Assembly (NCBI GenBank): GCA_017469115.1
Contig: JAFUGY010000035.1
Location: forward strand, 1-42,082
Length of the DNA stretch: 42,082 nt
Origin: Oscillospiraceae bacterium
GTDB lineage: Bacteria > Bacillota > Clostridia > Oscillospirales > Oscillospiraceae
Direction: 5' to 3'
The position numbers and the translations under genes were made by a program. Below the pieces are notes generated by a model. The model had not been told where the DNA came from. It did no database searches and saw only the letters and a program-made list of their open reading frames with translations. Shown piece after piece: positions 33,726-42,007 of the stretch (position 1 is its first letter; each line of letters starts with the position of its first letter).

Positions 33726-34976
33726 TCAGTTCAGTGCGATTGCGGAAGCAATGGCCTCTTCGGCAGTCAGTTTTCCGGTGACGACGTTCTGAACATTGGC
33801 AAACAGATCGCCGCGGGCTTCAGCCGTCAGGCTGTCCTGCACGGCGCCGGCAATGGCTGTAATCTTGCCGTTTGCCTCGGCGGCAGACTGCTGCAGCTCA
33901 TTGAGGCCTGCAGGGCTTGCGCCGTTGACAAGAGCGGTAACTTCGGTGGTGACGAAGGTGCTGAGCACTTCATCGGAGGTAAGCTGGGAGACGAATGCAA
34001 CAGCCGCTTCGCGCTTTGCGGGATCATCCCATGCCTTGCGGGTGATGAAGTAACCCATGGAGATACCGCCGATGGCTTCGGAGGCACTGCGCTCTCCCTT
34101 GCCGGGGACGAATGCGATGGCGAAGTCATTCAGGTCGGCAGCATTTTCGGTGAAGTAACCGACTTTCCAGGAGCCGTCAATCAGGAAGGCAGCTTCGCCG
34201 GAGTTGAAGAGTTCAACCGTCTCGGCATCGGAAGCGGTGAGGGTGTTGGCCGGGAAGAAACCTGCTTCGTAGAGGGCTTTGATGTCATTGAGACCGGCAG
34301 CCCACTTGGCCGCCACGGCGTCATCGGCACTCCGGGGCAGATCGAGGTGGTTGGCAACCGTGCCGTTATTCATGACCATGAACTCAAACCAGTAGTGAGG
34401 AACTTCAACCAGAGAGCAGGCAATGGGGGTGTAGCCGGCTTCTTTGATGGTTGCGCAGTCGGCAAGGAACTGATCCCAGGTGTAATCCGGACCGGGAACG
34501 GCAACGCCGCAGTCAGCCAGAACAGCTTTGTTGACGAACATATTCTCCCAGTAGCCGGAGGACGGGACGGAATACTGTTTTCCGTCGGCCGCAACAGCCA
34601 TCATGCTGCCCTTCATGTTGGTAGCAAAATCGGGGTACTCGCTGCGGATCTCATCAATGGATACGACCTTGCCCGCAGAGATAAAGGGCTCGGCATCGGC
34701 ATTGGTGAAGTAGAACAAAACGTCAGGCTCGGAGCCGGTTTCGAAGTCGGTCAGGACTTTGGCCTTCCACTCCTCATTGGAAGTGGCGGAACCGTCATTG
34801 ACCTTGTTGCCGGTGGATGCTTCGTAAGCTTTTACAGCTGCTTCGAAGTTGCTGCGGTTTCCGTCATCTCCGCCGTAAGAGGTCACGACGTTGAGGGTCA
34901 CCCCATCTGCGAAGGCAAAGGAACCGAGGCTCAGAATCATAACCAGAGCCAGCAGGCAGGCAAATGCTTTTTTCAT
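33726..34976 (-). CDS. Carbohydrate ABC transporter substrate-binding protein (CUT1)
   Basis: A 416-residue extracellular solute-binding protein of family 1. The signal peptide (1-23) ends SFAFA/DGV and has no lipobox. Mature-domain features are LNVVTSYGG at the start, the GYWENMFVNK hinge region and GEAAFLIDGSWKVGYF, typical of the fold. AAGGAG precedes the ATG. Genes for a GH94 phosphorylase and a phosphomutase upstream suggest a beta-linked disaccharide, plausibly chitobiose, but the ligand is not readable from this sequence. It has its own probable promoter region. Confidence 0.93.
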   Translation of the reverse strand: MKKAFACLLALVMILSLGSFAFADGVTLNVVTSYGGDDGNRSNFEAAVKAYEASTGNKVNDGSATSNEEWKAKVLTDFETGSEPDVLFYFTNADAEPFISAGKVVSIDEIRSEYPDFATNMKGSMMAVAADGKQYSVPSSGYWENMFVNKAVLADCGVAVPGPDYTWDQFLADCATIKEAGYTPIACSLVEVPHYWFEFMVMNNGTVANHLDLPRSADDAVAAKWAAGLNDIKALYEAGFFPANTLTASDAETVELFNSGEAAFLIDGSWKVGYFTENAADLNDFAIAFVPGKGERSASEAIGGISMGYFITRKAWDDPAKREAAVAFVSQLTSDEVLSTFVTTEVTALVNGASPAGLNELQQSAAEANGKITAIAGAVQDSLTAEARGDLFANVQNVVTGKLTAEEAIASAIALN

Positions 34977-35017
34977 TACTGTTTTCTCCTTCTTTTTTTA
35001 ATGATCTTTTTCATTCC

Positions 35018-35036
35018 TGATACCTGTGTGGTATCA
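35018..35036. promoter_or_regulatory. Palindrome and -10 element upstream of the sugar-binding protein gene
   Basis: TGATACC-TGTGT-GGTATCA (35018-35036) is a perfect 7-5-7 inverted repeat. On the minus strand it lies just downstream of a TATAAT at 35045-35050 that lacks a clear -35. It may be an operator for an internal promoter that would let the binding protein be made separately from the kinase. Confidence 0.5.
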
Positions 35037-35057
35037 CTGTGCCTATTATAGAGAAAA

Positions 35058-36806
35058 TCAACCAAAAGAAGAAGATTCACGCTTGCCATTTCTTGCCTCT
35101 TTTTGTGGTTCTTCACCAGAAGGGAAACAAACACGGGCAAGAATTTTGTCAGGAGCCGACTGCGTCAGGCTCAGTTCACCCTTTTCTCCGTACAAAAGGC
35201 TCAGGCGCTTGCGTACATTGCGAAGGCCAACCTGACCGGCGGTCTCTGACTCCGAGGGTGACTCGGAAAGCAACGCGTCGATAAATGCCCGGTCTTCTGC
35301 GGTAAGGGTGCCGTCGTGCTCCACTTCAATCACCAGCATTTCACCCTCCCGCCGAACCCGCAGGCAAAGCATCCCTCCGCGGCGGGGTGTGAGATCGTGC
35401 TCCACGGCATTCTCTGCCAGAGGCTGCAGAACCAGGCGCGGCACCAGAACGTCCTCCAGCCCTTCGTCGATTTCCTTGATGACTTCCAGCTTCTCGCCGA
35501 GGCGTTCGCGGATGATATAGAGATAGGCATCGGCATAGCGCAGCTCCTCCCGCAGGGGGATCCGGCTGTTGCCGTCGCGGGCGAGGGCTCCGTCCATCAT
35601 CACGGAAAGGGCTTCAATCATGGCGCTGACCCGGTCGTTCTCCGCGAGCCGCGCTTCCCAGTTGATAATTTCCAGCGTGTTGTTGAGAAAATGCGGATTG
35701 ATCTGGGACTGCAGCGCTTTCATCTGTGCCTGCTGAAGCGCCTGCTGCTCCTGATAGGAGCGGTCAAACTGATTTTTCATTTCAACCGACATATTGTTGA
35801 ATTCCTGAAAGAGGGTCTGGAACTCCCGGCTGTTGGCCTTCTCCTCGATGCAGTAGCCCCGCTCGCCTTCTTCCAGGCGTTTGCTGGCCTCCTCAAGGAT
35901 ATTCATCGGCTTCGTCACATAGCGGCGGAACAGCAGCAGCACCACGAACAGCAGCGGAATTGCCAGAAGTGCAACGGAAAGGCCCGCTGTACGAATTTCC
36001 GTGACATCCCGCCAGAAATCAAACGGCGGGAGTTGGGCCGTCAAACGAAGCGTATGGCCGGAAGCCTGGCCTTGAAACACCGTGCCTTCTGGAGATTGCA
36101 CATTTTGCCCAAGCGTCTGCAGCTCTCCGCTCCCGGTGAGAAGAAGCGCATCATCAAGGCAAAGCGTGACGGAATCACAGATCTGCCGTACCGGTTCCAG
36201 CGATTGAAACAAAACTTCCTTGCTGCACAGGAGCACAACCGTTGCGTAAGGCTGAAAGCGGCTGTCCAGCAAATTGCGGGCGACATACAGCTCTCCTCCG
36301 TATTCCAGCAGGAGAATGCCGGTGTCGATATCCGCCATTTTCTCCAGCAGTCCCTGCTCAATGTCTTCCCGGTATTCTTTCTGGGCATTGTAGCCAAAGT
36401 TGGCGCGGGAAGCCGCGTAAGGCCGCACCCCGATCTCCTCCCAGAAAGAGACGAAGGCAGCCATCACCCGCTCATCCCGTGTGAAGTTCTGGCTGAGATA
36501 CTCGGTAATGGTGCGATAAAGGGCAGCTTTGTCCCCATCCTTCTGATAAAGGCGGAAGGAATTGCGCACTACCCCGTCGTACGAAACCGCTTTGGACGCT
36601 TCAAACACCGCGTCGAGCCGCAGCTCCGTCTGATCCAGGGCGTTTGCCGCGCGGGCTTCCAGATCCTGCCGGGAGGATTTTTCGTAATTGCGCCCGATCA
36701 GGATGCCGGTGAGGATCATCACGCTGAGCACCGGCAGCACCCAACACAGCAGCACCGCCGTCGTCAGGCGCGCATGCAGCGAACGGGCACAGGTTGTTTT
36801 GTTCAT
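35058..36806 (-). CDS. Sensor histidine kinase (YesM-like)
   Basis: A 582-residue membrane kinase. Helix 1 lies at about 14-38, a large extracytoplasmic sensor at 40-272, helix 2 at about 274-294, then HAMP (about 295-350), a His_kinase domain with H372 in INPHFLNN, and a HATPase with N box LAENAVEHD and G box GQVGLRNVRKRL. This architecture and the NPHFLNN box define the YesM/LytS-type class that partners AraC-type regulators. ATG at 36806 is chosen since AGGGAG lies ten bases upstream. It lies between the mutase and binding-protein genes; the sensor probably detects the sugar or the loaded binding protein. Confidence 0.92.
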   Translation of the reverse strand: MNKTTCARSLHARLTTAVLLCWVLPVLSVMILTGILIGRNYEKSSRQDLEARAANALDQTELRLDAVFEASKAVSYDGVVRNSFRLYQKDGDKAALYRTITEYLSQNFTRDERVMAAFVSFWEEIGVRPYAASRANFGYNAQKEYREDIEQGLLEKMADIDTGILLLEYGGELYVARNLLDSRFQPYATVVLLCSKEVLFQSLEPVRQICDSVTLCLDDALLLTGSGELQTLGQNVQSPEGTVFQGQASGHTLRLTAQLPPFDFWRDVTEIRTAGLSVALLAIPLLFVVLLLFRRYVTKPMNILEEASKRLEEGERGYCIEEKANSREFQTLFQEFNNMSVEMKNQFDRSYQEQQALQQAQMKALQSQINPHFLNNTLEIINWEARLAENDRVSAMIEALSVMMDGALARDGNSRIPLREELRYADAYLYIIRERLGEKLEVIKEIDEGLEDVLVPRLVLQPLAENAVEHDLTPRRGGMLCLRVRREGEMLVIEVEHDGTLTAEDRAFIDALLSESPSESETAGQVGLRNVRKRLSLLYGEKGELSLTQSAPDKILARVCFPSGEEPQKEARNGKRESSSFG

Positions 36807-36837
36807 ACCAAGGTCTCCCTTCATGAAAAGCGAGAGA

Positions 36838-36863
36838 GGAGAGGCTTCCGCCTCCCCTTTTTT
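36838..36863 (+). terminator. Plus-strand terminator-like hairpin between mutase and kinase genes
   Basis: GGAGAGGC-TTCC-GCCTCCCC (36838-36857) followed by six T (36858-36863) looks like a terminator reading on the plus strand, where no gene is seen. On the minus strand it would be a GNRA-like-loop hairpin between two operon genes. Confidence 0.5.
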
Positions 36864-36873
36864 GGTTTGTTTC

Positions 36874-38283
36874 TTACAGGCTCAGGAATGTCTTCCAGGT
36901 GTCAATGAAGCGCTGAGCCTCTTCCCCGGTGGCAGCTTCCGACGCCATGCGGAGCAGCGGCTCCGTGCCGGAAAAGCGGCAGATCACCCAGCTGCCGTTG
37001 CTGAACCAGAGCTTGACGCCGTCTGTCCGGTCGATCTTTTCCACCTGTTCAAAAGGCGGCAGCTCCTCCTGCACAAAAAGAAGCTCCTGCAGGGCAAGCT
37101 TGCGCTCCGGCGTCATGCGGAAGTCCGCTTCGCGGTAACAGAGTTCCCCAAAGCGGTCGGTAATTTCCCGGTACAGCTCGGAAATGGATTTGCCCGTCAC
37201 TGCAATCATCTCTGCCAGAAGTGCTGCGGCGTAGATGCCGTCCTTTCCTGAGATATGGCCGCGCACGGAAAGCCCGCCCGAGCTCTCCCCGCCGATAATC
37301 GCCCCTGTTTCGGCCATTTTGGCGGAAACATGCTTGAACCCCACCGGCACTTCATAGCAGCGCTGGCCGAAGCCGTCGGCAACGCGGTCGAGCAGATGGG
37401 TGGTGGAATTGTTGCGCACGCACGGGCCATCCCAACCCCGAACCTTGAGCAGATAATAGTACAGCAGCACCAGCAGATGGTTGGGGTGGAGAAAATCCCC
37501 CTTCTCATCGATGACGCCGAGGCGGTCGGCATCGCCGTCGGTTGCAATGCCGAAATTGCAGTGGGTATCCTTGACCACATAGGCAAGGGGCGAGAGCGTA
37601 ACAGCGTTTGGAGCGGGGAGCTTGCCGCCGAAGAGCGTATCATGCCGGTCGTGAATCACTTCCAGATCGCAGCGGCAGGTTGCAAGAATCGTGCGCAGGC
37701 TGGTCTGGCTCACGCCGTACATCGGGTCAAGAGCGATTTTCAGGTGGGCATTCCGGATTGCCCCGGCATCCACCAGATCCAGAATGCTGTCGATATATTC
37801 ATTGACGGGGTTCTCTTCCTTCACAAGGCCTTTTTCCAACGCCTCGTCATAATCTATGCTCTGCAGTTCGGCCGGATCAAGGGATGCAATCTCAGCCTCG
37901 ATTTTATCCGTCACGCTTTTGTCCGCATCCCGCCCGCTGGCAGTAAACAGCTTTACTCCGTTATAAATGGCCGGGTTGTGGCTTGCCGTGACCATCAGGC
38001 CGTATGGCATCTGCCTCTGTTTGACGGTGTACATCAGCAGAGGCGTCGGAGAGGAGCGGTTCACCATCAGCACCCGATAACCGTATGCCGTGAGCACCTC
38101 CGCCAGCCAATGGGCGGATTCCTTGGCGAGAAACCGCCTGTCGTATCCGACGGCGACTTCCGCCCCCGCAAACCCTTCCTTCTCCATCAGGCGGCACAGA
38201 CCGCCGGCCAGCAGACGGAGATTCTCTTTGGTGAAGCCGTCAGCAATAATGGCGCGCCATCCGCCGGTTCCGAAATGAATCAT
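36874..38283 (-). CDS. Phosphohexomutase (phosphoglucomutase/phosphomannomutase family)
   Basis: A 469-residue alpha-D-phosphohexomutase. The catalytic phosphoserine S101 lies in TASHNP (99-104), the metal loop is DGDADRLG, the sugar-binding loop GGESSGGLS, and the phosphate-binding loop RFSGTEPLLR near the C-terminus. It lies 15 bases after the GH94 phosphorylase gene, so its substrate should be the sugar-1-phosphate released there: GlcNAc-1-P if the phosphorylase is a chitobiose phosphorylase, glucose-1-P if it acts on cellobiose. In Vibrio chitobiose operons a mutase of this family sits beside the phosphorylase gene. AAAGGAGAG precedes the ATG. Confidence 0.9.
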   Translation of the reverse strand: MIHFGTGGWRAIIADGFTKENLRLLAGGLCRLMEKEGFAGAEVAVGYDRRFLAKESAHWLAEVLTAYGYRVLMVNRSSPTPLLMYTVKQRQMPYGLMVTASHNPAIYNGVKLFTASGRDADKSVTDKIEAEIASLDPAELQSIDYDEALEKGLVKEENPVNEYIDSILDLVDAGAIRNAHLKIALDPMYGVSQTSLRTILATCRCDLEVIHDRHDTLFGGKLPAPNAVTLSPLAYVVKDTHCNFGIATDGDADRLGVIDEKGDFLHPNHLLVLLYYYLLKVRGWDGPCVRNNSTTHLLDRVADGFGQRCYEVPVGFKHVSAKMAETGAIIGGESSGGLSVRGHISGKDGIYAAALLAEMIAVTGKSISELYREITDRFGELCYREADFRMTPERKLALQELLFVQEELPPFEQVEKIDRTDGVKLWFSNGSWVICRFSGTEPLLRMASEAATGEEAQRFIDTWKTFLSL

Positions 38284-38298
38284 AGCTCTCTCCTTTCC

Positions 38299-40680
38299 TT
38301 ATCCCATGATGACTTCCCCGTGGCAGACGCTGCCCGGCGGAAGAATCGGTAAAACATCGGTTTGTTTTCCGTCCGCCAGAATTTGGCGGACGCCTTTCTG
38401 CACCCCGTCGGGGTTCGTGACATGGATGTGATAAACACTCCCCCGCCAGGTGCGCGTGACGGAAAACTCCTTCCAGTTCCCCGGGATACAGGGGTCTACC
38501 GTCAGACCGTCAAATCCCGGCCGGATCCCGAGAAGATACTGGGTGGCGGCAAAATACGCCCAGCCGGAGGAACCCGTCATAAACGGGTGGCGGGCTCTGC
38601 CGAAGGCCGTGTGCGCCTTGCCGACCACAAACTGGCAATAGCTGTAAGGCTCCGCCTGCCGGATCTCAATCCGGTCATTCTGCAATGGCGGGCACAGGGC
38701 GTTATAAAACTTCATCGCCCGGTCGCCCCGGCCCAGCATCGCCTCCGCACACCATGCCCATGGATTGGGATGGCTGAAAATAGCGCCGTTTTCCTTCAGG
38801 CCGGGATAAACCCTGGTGACAAAACCGATCCCGTCATCAGGTTTGGTATAGCAGGGCGCATTGAGCATCAGGCCGTATTCCGTAAAGAGATAACGGTCCA
38901 CACTGTCCATGGCGGCAAGCCCCTGCTCTCGGGAAGCTGCACCGGAGATCACCGCCCAGGTGTTGGACTCCATATGCACTTTCCCTTCCGCATCGGTTTG
39001 GGTACCGATTTTCCGGTTATTCGCCGTAATGCCGCGGATAAACCATTCGCCGTCCCACAGCACGTCGGCACAGCGCGCCTTCACTTGCCCGGCAAGGGCT
39101 TCGTACCGTTCGGCATCCCGCTCTCTGCCGAGTGCTCTTGCAAGAGAGCAGAAGTTTCCGAGAGCCCAGAGATGCAGAAAGCTGACCATGGCGCTCTCTC
39201 CGCCGCCGAGATTGAGGCAGTCATTCCAGTCCGCCCGGAGGCCTTTGCAGATTCCGTTTTTCCCGATTTCTCTGGCAGAGAAATCCAGGATATGCATCAG
39301 GTGCTCATAAACCGTGTCTTCCCCGCCGTCGGCATAGGTGACGGGGCAATCCGCAAAGGTGAGCTCCCCTGTTTCTTTGATGTACTGAACAACGGAGGAA
39401 ACCAGCCACAGCGCATCATCGGCGCAGGCATCCTTGATTCCGTGGACGATCCAGGACTTGTCCGGCGTGGGGATCACCGTCGGGGAGCGGAAGGACTGTT
39501 CCTCCTGTTTCGGTTCAAACCAGCGCGGCTCGAAAAGGTGAAGGCCGTAACCGGTGCTGGTGAGGGCTCGCAAAAGCTCCACAAGCCTTCTGCGGCAGGC
39601 TTCCGGGTCGGCATGAGGCACCATCATGGCATCCTGCGCGGTATCGCGGTAACCGAGGCCGACGCGGCCTCCCACTTCGATAAAGGACGTAAAGCGGGAG
39701 AAGAGAACGTTGATTTCACTCTGGTAGAGATTCCAGATATTAATTTCGGTATTCATGCCTTCATTGGGCGTCCGGATCTGCAGGCGGGAAAGTTTTTCCT
39801 CCCAGAAGGCGGCAAGCGCGCGGAAATCTTCATCCACCTTTTCCGGGGTATATTTTACGCGCATGCGTTTCCCTTCGTCAAGATCTCCCTCTCCCAGCAG
39901 GAAGAGCAGGCGCACTTCTTCCCCGGGTTCCAGAGAGAGCTTTTTCTGCAGGCAGCCGCAGTGGTTGCCGCCCTTTTCAAAACTGGAACGGCATATGCCG
40001 CTCTCTACCGTCAGCGGATTGCGCTCGGTGCGGTACGGTCCGATAAAGGTATCGCGCAGGCATTCAAACCCGTCCGGTTCAAAGTCGGAAGTAAAAAACT
40101 GATAGCCCTTTTCCTCGTAATAGAGATCGTGCTCGATTACGCCGTCTTCACACCGGCTGCCGGCAGCATAGAGGCTCATCTGGAAGTTCCGGTTGTCCAT
40201 ATCCACCTGATGGAAGCTGAACTCCAGATAAGAAAATACAGAGAGAAGCCGCGTATGGTCCCCGTCATTGCGAAGGCGAACATCCCAGATCTCCATAGGG
40301 TCGTCCATCGCGACAAACAGCGTCTGGCTGGCAGTGATGGCACTGTAATCGCTGCAGTATTTCACATAGCTCAGCCCGTGGCGGCAGGAAAAATGTTCCT
40401 TCGGCTTCCCGACCGGCTGCCAGGAAACCGACCAGTAATCCCCCGTATCCTCATCCCGCAAATAGACGTAATGGCCGGGACCGTCCATCGGCACTCCGTT
40501 CGGCCGAAAACGCGTGATGCGGTGATATTCCGGACTTTTGTAGAGAAGATATCCGCCCGCCGTGTGGTTGAAAACCCCGTACATATCCTTGATGCCGATA
40601 TAATTCGTCCAGGAGACGGGCAAATCCACGCGGTCAATCACATATTCCCTGTTCGCATTGTCAAAATAGCCGTATTTCAC
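38299..40680 (-). CDS. GH94 disaccharide phosphorylase, probably N,N'-diacetylchitobiose phosphorylase
   Basis: Cytoplasmic inverting phosphorylase of family GH94, which splits a beta-1,4 disaccharide with phosphate, saving one ATP. In 793 residues it shows an N-terminal beta-sandwich and an alpha/alpha-barrel with general-acid D487 in RADWNDCLNL, and GGRVGLGYRDTAQD at about 337-350. The start MKYGYFDNANREYVI, the RPN...GHYVYLRD block and DTAQDAMMVPHADPE agree, from memory, with Vibrio chitobiose phosphorylase (about 801 residues) much better than with Cellulomonas cellobiose phosphorylase. Specificity is therefore a reasoned guess. The start is GTG at 40680 with AAGGAG nine bases upstream. 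First gene of the operon; no signal peptide. Confidence 0.88.
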   Translation of the reverse strand: MKYGYFDNANREYVIDRVDLPVSWTNYIGIKDMYGVFNHTAGGYLLYKSPEYHRITRFRPNGVPMDGPGHYVYLRDEDTGDYWSVSWQPVGKPKEHFSCRHGLSYVKYCSDYSAITASQTLFVAMDDPMEIWDVRLRNDGDHTRLLSVFSYLEFSFHQVDMDNRNFQMSLYAAGSRCEDGVIEHDLYYEEKGYQFFTSDFEPDGFECLRDTFIGPYRTERNPLTVESGICRSSFEKGGNHCGCLQKKLSLEPGEEVRLLFLLGEGDLDEGKRMRVKYTPEKVDEDFRALAAFWEEKLSRLQIRTPNEGMNTEINIWNLYQSEINVLFSRFTSFIEVGGRVGLGYRDTAQDAMMVPHADPEACRRRLVELLRALTSTGYGLHLFEPRWFEPKQEEQSFRSPTVIPTPDKSWIVHGIKDACADDALWLVSSVVQYIKETGELTFADCPVTYADGGEDTVYEHLMHILDFSAREIGKNGICKGLRADWNDCLNLGGGESAMVSFLHLWALGNFCSLARALGRERDAERYEALAGQVKARCADVLWDGEWFIRGITANNRKIGTQTDAEGKVHMESNTWAVISGAASREQGLAAMDSVDRYLFTEYGLMLNAPCYTKPDDGIGFVTRVYPGLKENGAIFSHPNPWAWCAEAMLGRGDRAMKFYNALCPPLQNDRIEIRQAEPYSYCQFVVGKAHTAFGRARHPFMTGSSGWAYFAATQYLLGIRPGFDGLTVDPCIPGNWKEFSVTRTWRGSVYHIHVTNPDGVQKGVRQILADGKQTDVLPILPPGSVCHGEVIMG

Positions 40681-40712
40681 GGGAACACTCTCCTTTATTA
40701 GGTCTTAAGAGG

Positions 40713-40741
40713 ATTATACAGGAACCGTGCGGTTTTTTGAA
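40713..40741 (-). promoter_or_regulatory. Promoter of the GH94 operon
   Basis: On the minus strand, TTCAAA (40736-40741), 17-base spacer, and an extended TG-TATAAT with the hexamer at 40713-40718. Confidence 0.72.
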
Positions 40742-40987
40742 GAGCAAAAGCTGCCTCTTTTTGCCTTTTCTTGTTCTCCCGTCATAAATGATCGCAAGGT
40801 TGATGTTTCAGCCCGGTGCGACAGACATAGAGCTACGCACCCTATTAAGAGGACTTTTAGCATAGTTCCCTTTTGATAGTCTGATGCAACAATACGTTAT
40901 AACTCCCTCAGTCAGCTTACGCTGACAGCTCCCTCGGAGAGGGAGCCTGCGCATAAAAACACGTCCCCAATTCTTAAAAAATGAAGG
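40742..40987. other. Divergent intergenic region
   Basis: Between the GH94 promoter and the hydrolase promoter. It contains repeat copy D and otherwise AT-rich sequence; no ORF with a ribosome site or other regulatory element was recognised. Confidence 0.6.
40903..40948 (+). repeat. Two-hairpin CTCA-type intergenic repeat, copy D
   Basis: CTCCCTCA is followed by GTCAGC-TTAC-GCTGAC (40911-40926) and then GCTCCCTC-GGA-GAGGGAGC (40928-40946). This is the form I recall as abundant in gut Clostridia. It has the same block order as copies A and B with different stem sequences. Confidence 0.75.
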
Positions 40988-41016
40988 TAGACAGTCTTAG
41001 ATAACTATGGTATGAT
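40988..41016 (+). promoter_or_regulatory. Promoter of the secreted hydrolase
   Basis: TAGACA (40988-40993), 17-base spacer, TATGAT (41011-41016). AAAGGAGG at 41031-41038 follows. Confidence 0.78.
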
Positions 41017-41046
41017 AAAAATATCTTTTTAAAGGAGGTTCTCATT

Positions 41047-41937
41047 ATGAGACGTATTCTTTCTCTCGTCTTGTCCTGTCTTTTGCTGATGACCATGTGT
41101 TCTTTTGCCTTCGCAGAAGAAGCGGAACCCACTTATGAAGAAGTAATTGTCAACATTCCTGGTAAAGAGTATGAAATCCCTGCAACGATCTGCATACCCG
41201 TCGGAGAAGGCCCCTTCCCTGCTGTCGTTATGCTACACGGAACCGGTTCCAATCGCGATGAGGCAGGCGGCGGGTATGCCGTAGCTGCTCCGATTCTTGC
41301 AGAAAAATACGGCATTGCCACAATTCGCATTGACTTCCCCGGAAACGGTGACAGCACGGCAGACTATATGCAGTATACCTTCCAATCGGCTGTTGAGGAT
41401 GCAGTTACAGCTGCAAAATATATGGCTTCCCTTGATAACATCAACGGCGATGCCATCGGCGTCATGGGTTGGAGCCAGGGCGGCACAGATGCTCTGCTTG
41501 CCTGTGCATGGCATCCGGAAGTATTCAAATCCATCGTAACCTGGGCCGGAGCACCTGATATGAGACTCGATGATTTCTTTACACAGGCAGATTATGATGA
41601 AGCAAAAGAAAACGGCTTCTTTGTGATGGAATTTGACTGGCGTGACGCTCTGAATGTCAGCCTTCAGTGGTGTGATGATGTTGCCAACACAGAAGTTCTG
41701 GAAGAGTTCTCCAAAGGATACAGCGGCCCCGTGCTAGCCATTGCCGGTAAAGACGACACGACTGTTGATCCGGAATGGAGTGAAAAAATAGTTGCAGCCA
41801 GCAGCAATGAGCTTTCCGAAACCTATTTTATCGATGGCATGGACCACACCTTCAACGTTTTCACAGAGGAAGACTTTGCTTCCATTCGTGATGCTGCAGA
41901 TGCAACAGGTGCTTTCTTTGTAAAGACACTCGGATAA
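41047..41937 (+). CDS. Secreted alpha/beta hydrolase
   Basis: A 296-residue exported esterase or hydrolase of the dienelactone-hydrolase/prolyl-oligopeptidase-like alpha/beta fold. The signal peptide (1-23) ends SFAFA/EEA, with no lipobox. The oxyanion-hole motif MLHGTG is at about 62-67, the nucleophile Ser in GWSQGG, the catalytic Asp in AGKDDTTVD, and the His in DGMDHTFN, so the triad is complete. The substrate is unknown; it could be an acyl ester on a polysaccharide or peptide. It is a single gene with consensus promoter, AAAGGAGG ribosome site and terminator, divergent from the GH94 operon. Confidence 0.88.
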   Translation: MRRILSLVLSCLLLMTMCSFAFAEEAEPTYEEVIVNIPGKEYEIPATICIPVGEGPFPAVVMLHGTGSNRDEAGGGYAVAAPILAEKYGIATIRIDFPGNGDSTADYMQYTFQSAVEDAVTAAKYMASLDNINGDAIGVMGWSQGGTDALLACAWHPEVFKSIVTWAGAPDMRLDDFFTQADYDEAKENGFFVMEFDWRDALNVSLQWCDDVANTEVLEEFSKGYSGPVLAIAGKDDTTVDPEWSEKIVAASSNELSETYFIDGMDHTFNVFTEEDFASIRDAADATGAFFVKTLG

Positions 41938-41973
41938 AACACTAATCCAATTTTAACCCTAAGTTGACCTAAA

Positions 41974-42007
41974 AATGGGAACTGTGCTGAAAAACACGGT
42001 TCCCATT
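41974..42007 (+). terminator. Terminator of the secreted hydrolase
   Basis: AATGGGAACTGTG (41974-41986) pairs with CACGGTTCCCATT (41995-42007), thirteen pairs including one U-G, followed by T-rich sequence. Confidence 0.82.

Noticed and set aside
33657-35051. 464-codon plus-strand open frame opposite the sugar-binding protein gene
   Set aside because: Glycine/valine-rich shadow of a highly expressed, codon-biased gene; no start signal.
35316-36908. 530-codon plus-strand open frame opposite the sensor kinase gene
   Set aside because: Antisense to the kinase, no recognisable motif or ribosome site, and composition typical of a codon-bias shadow.
38299-40680. Cellobiose phosphorylase assignment for the GH94 protein
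   Set aside because: The N-terminus and the DTAQD...PHADPE block match remembered chitobiose phosphorylase better than cellobiose phosphorylase. Kept as an alternative, not as the call.
38362-40701. 779-codon plus-strand open frame opposite the GH94 gene
   Set aside because: It is antisense to a clearly real gene with full family motifs. The predicted protein has no recognisable domain and no ribosome site at its start; it is open only because of codon bias on the other strand.
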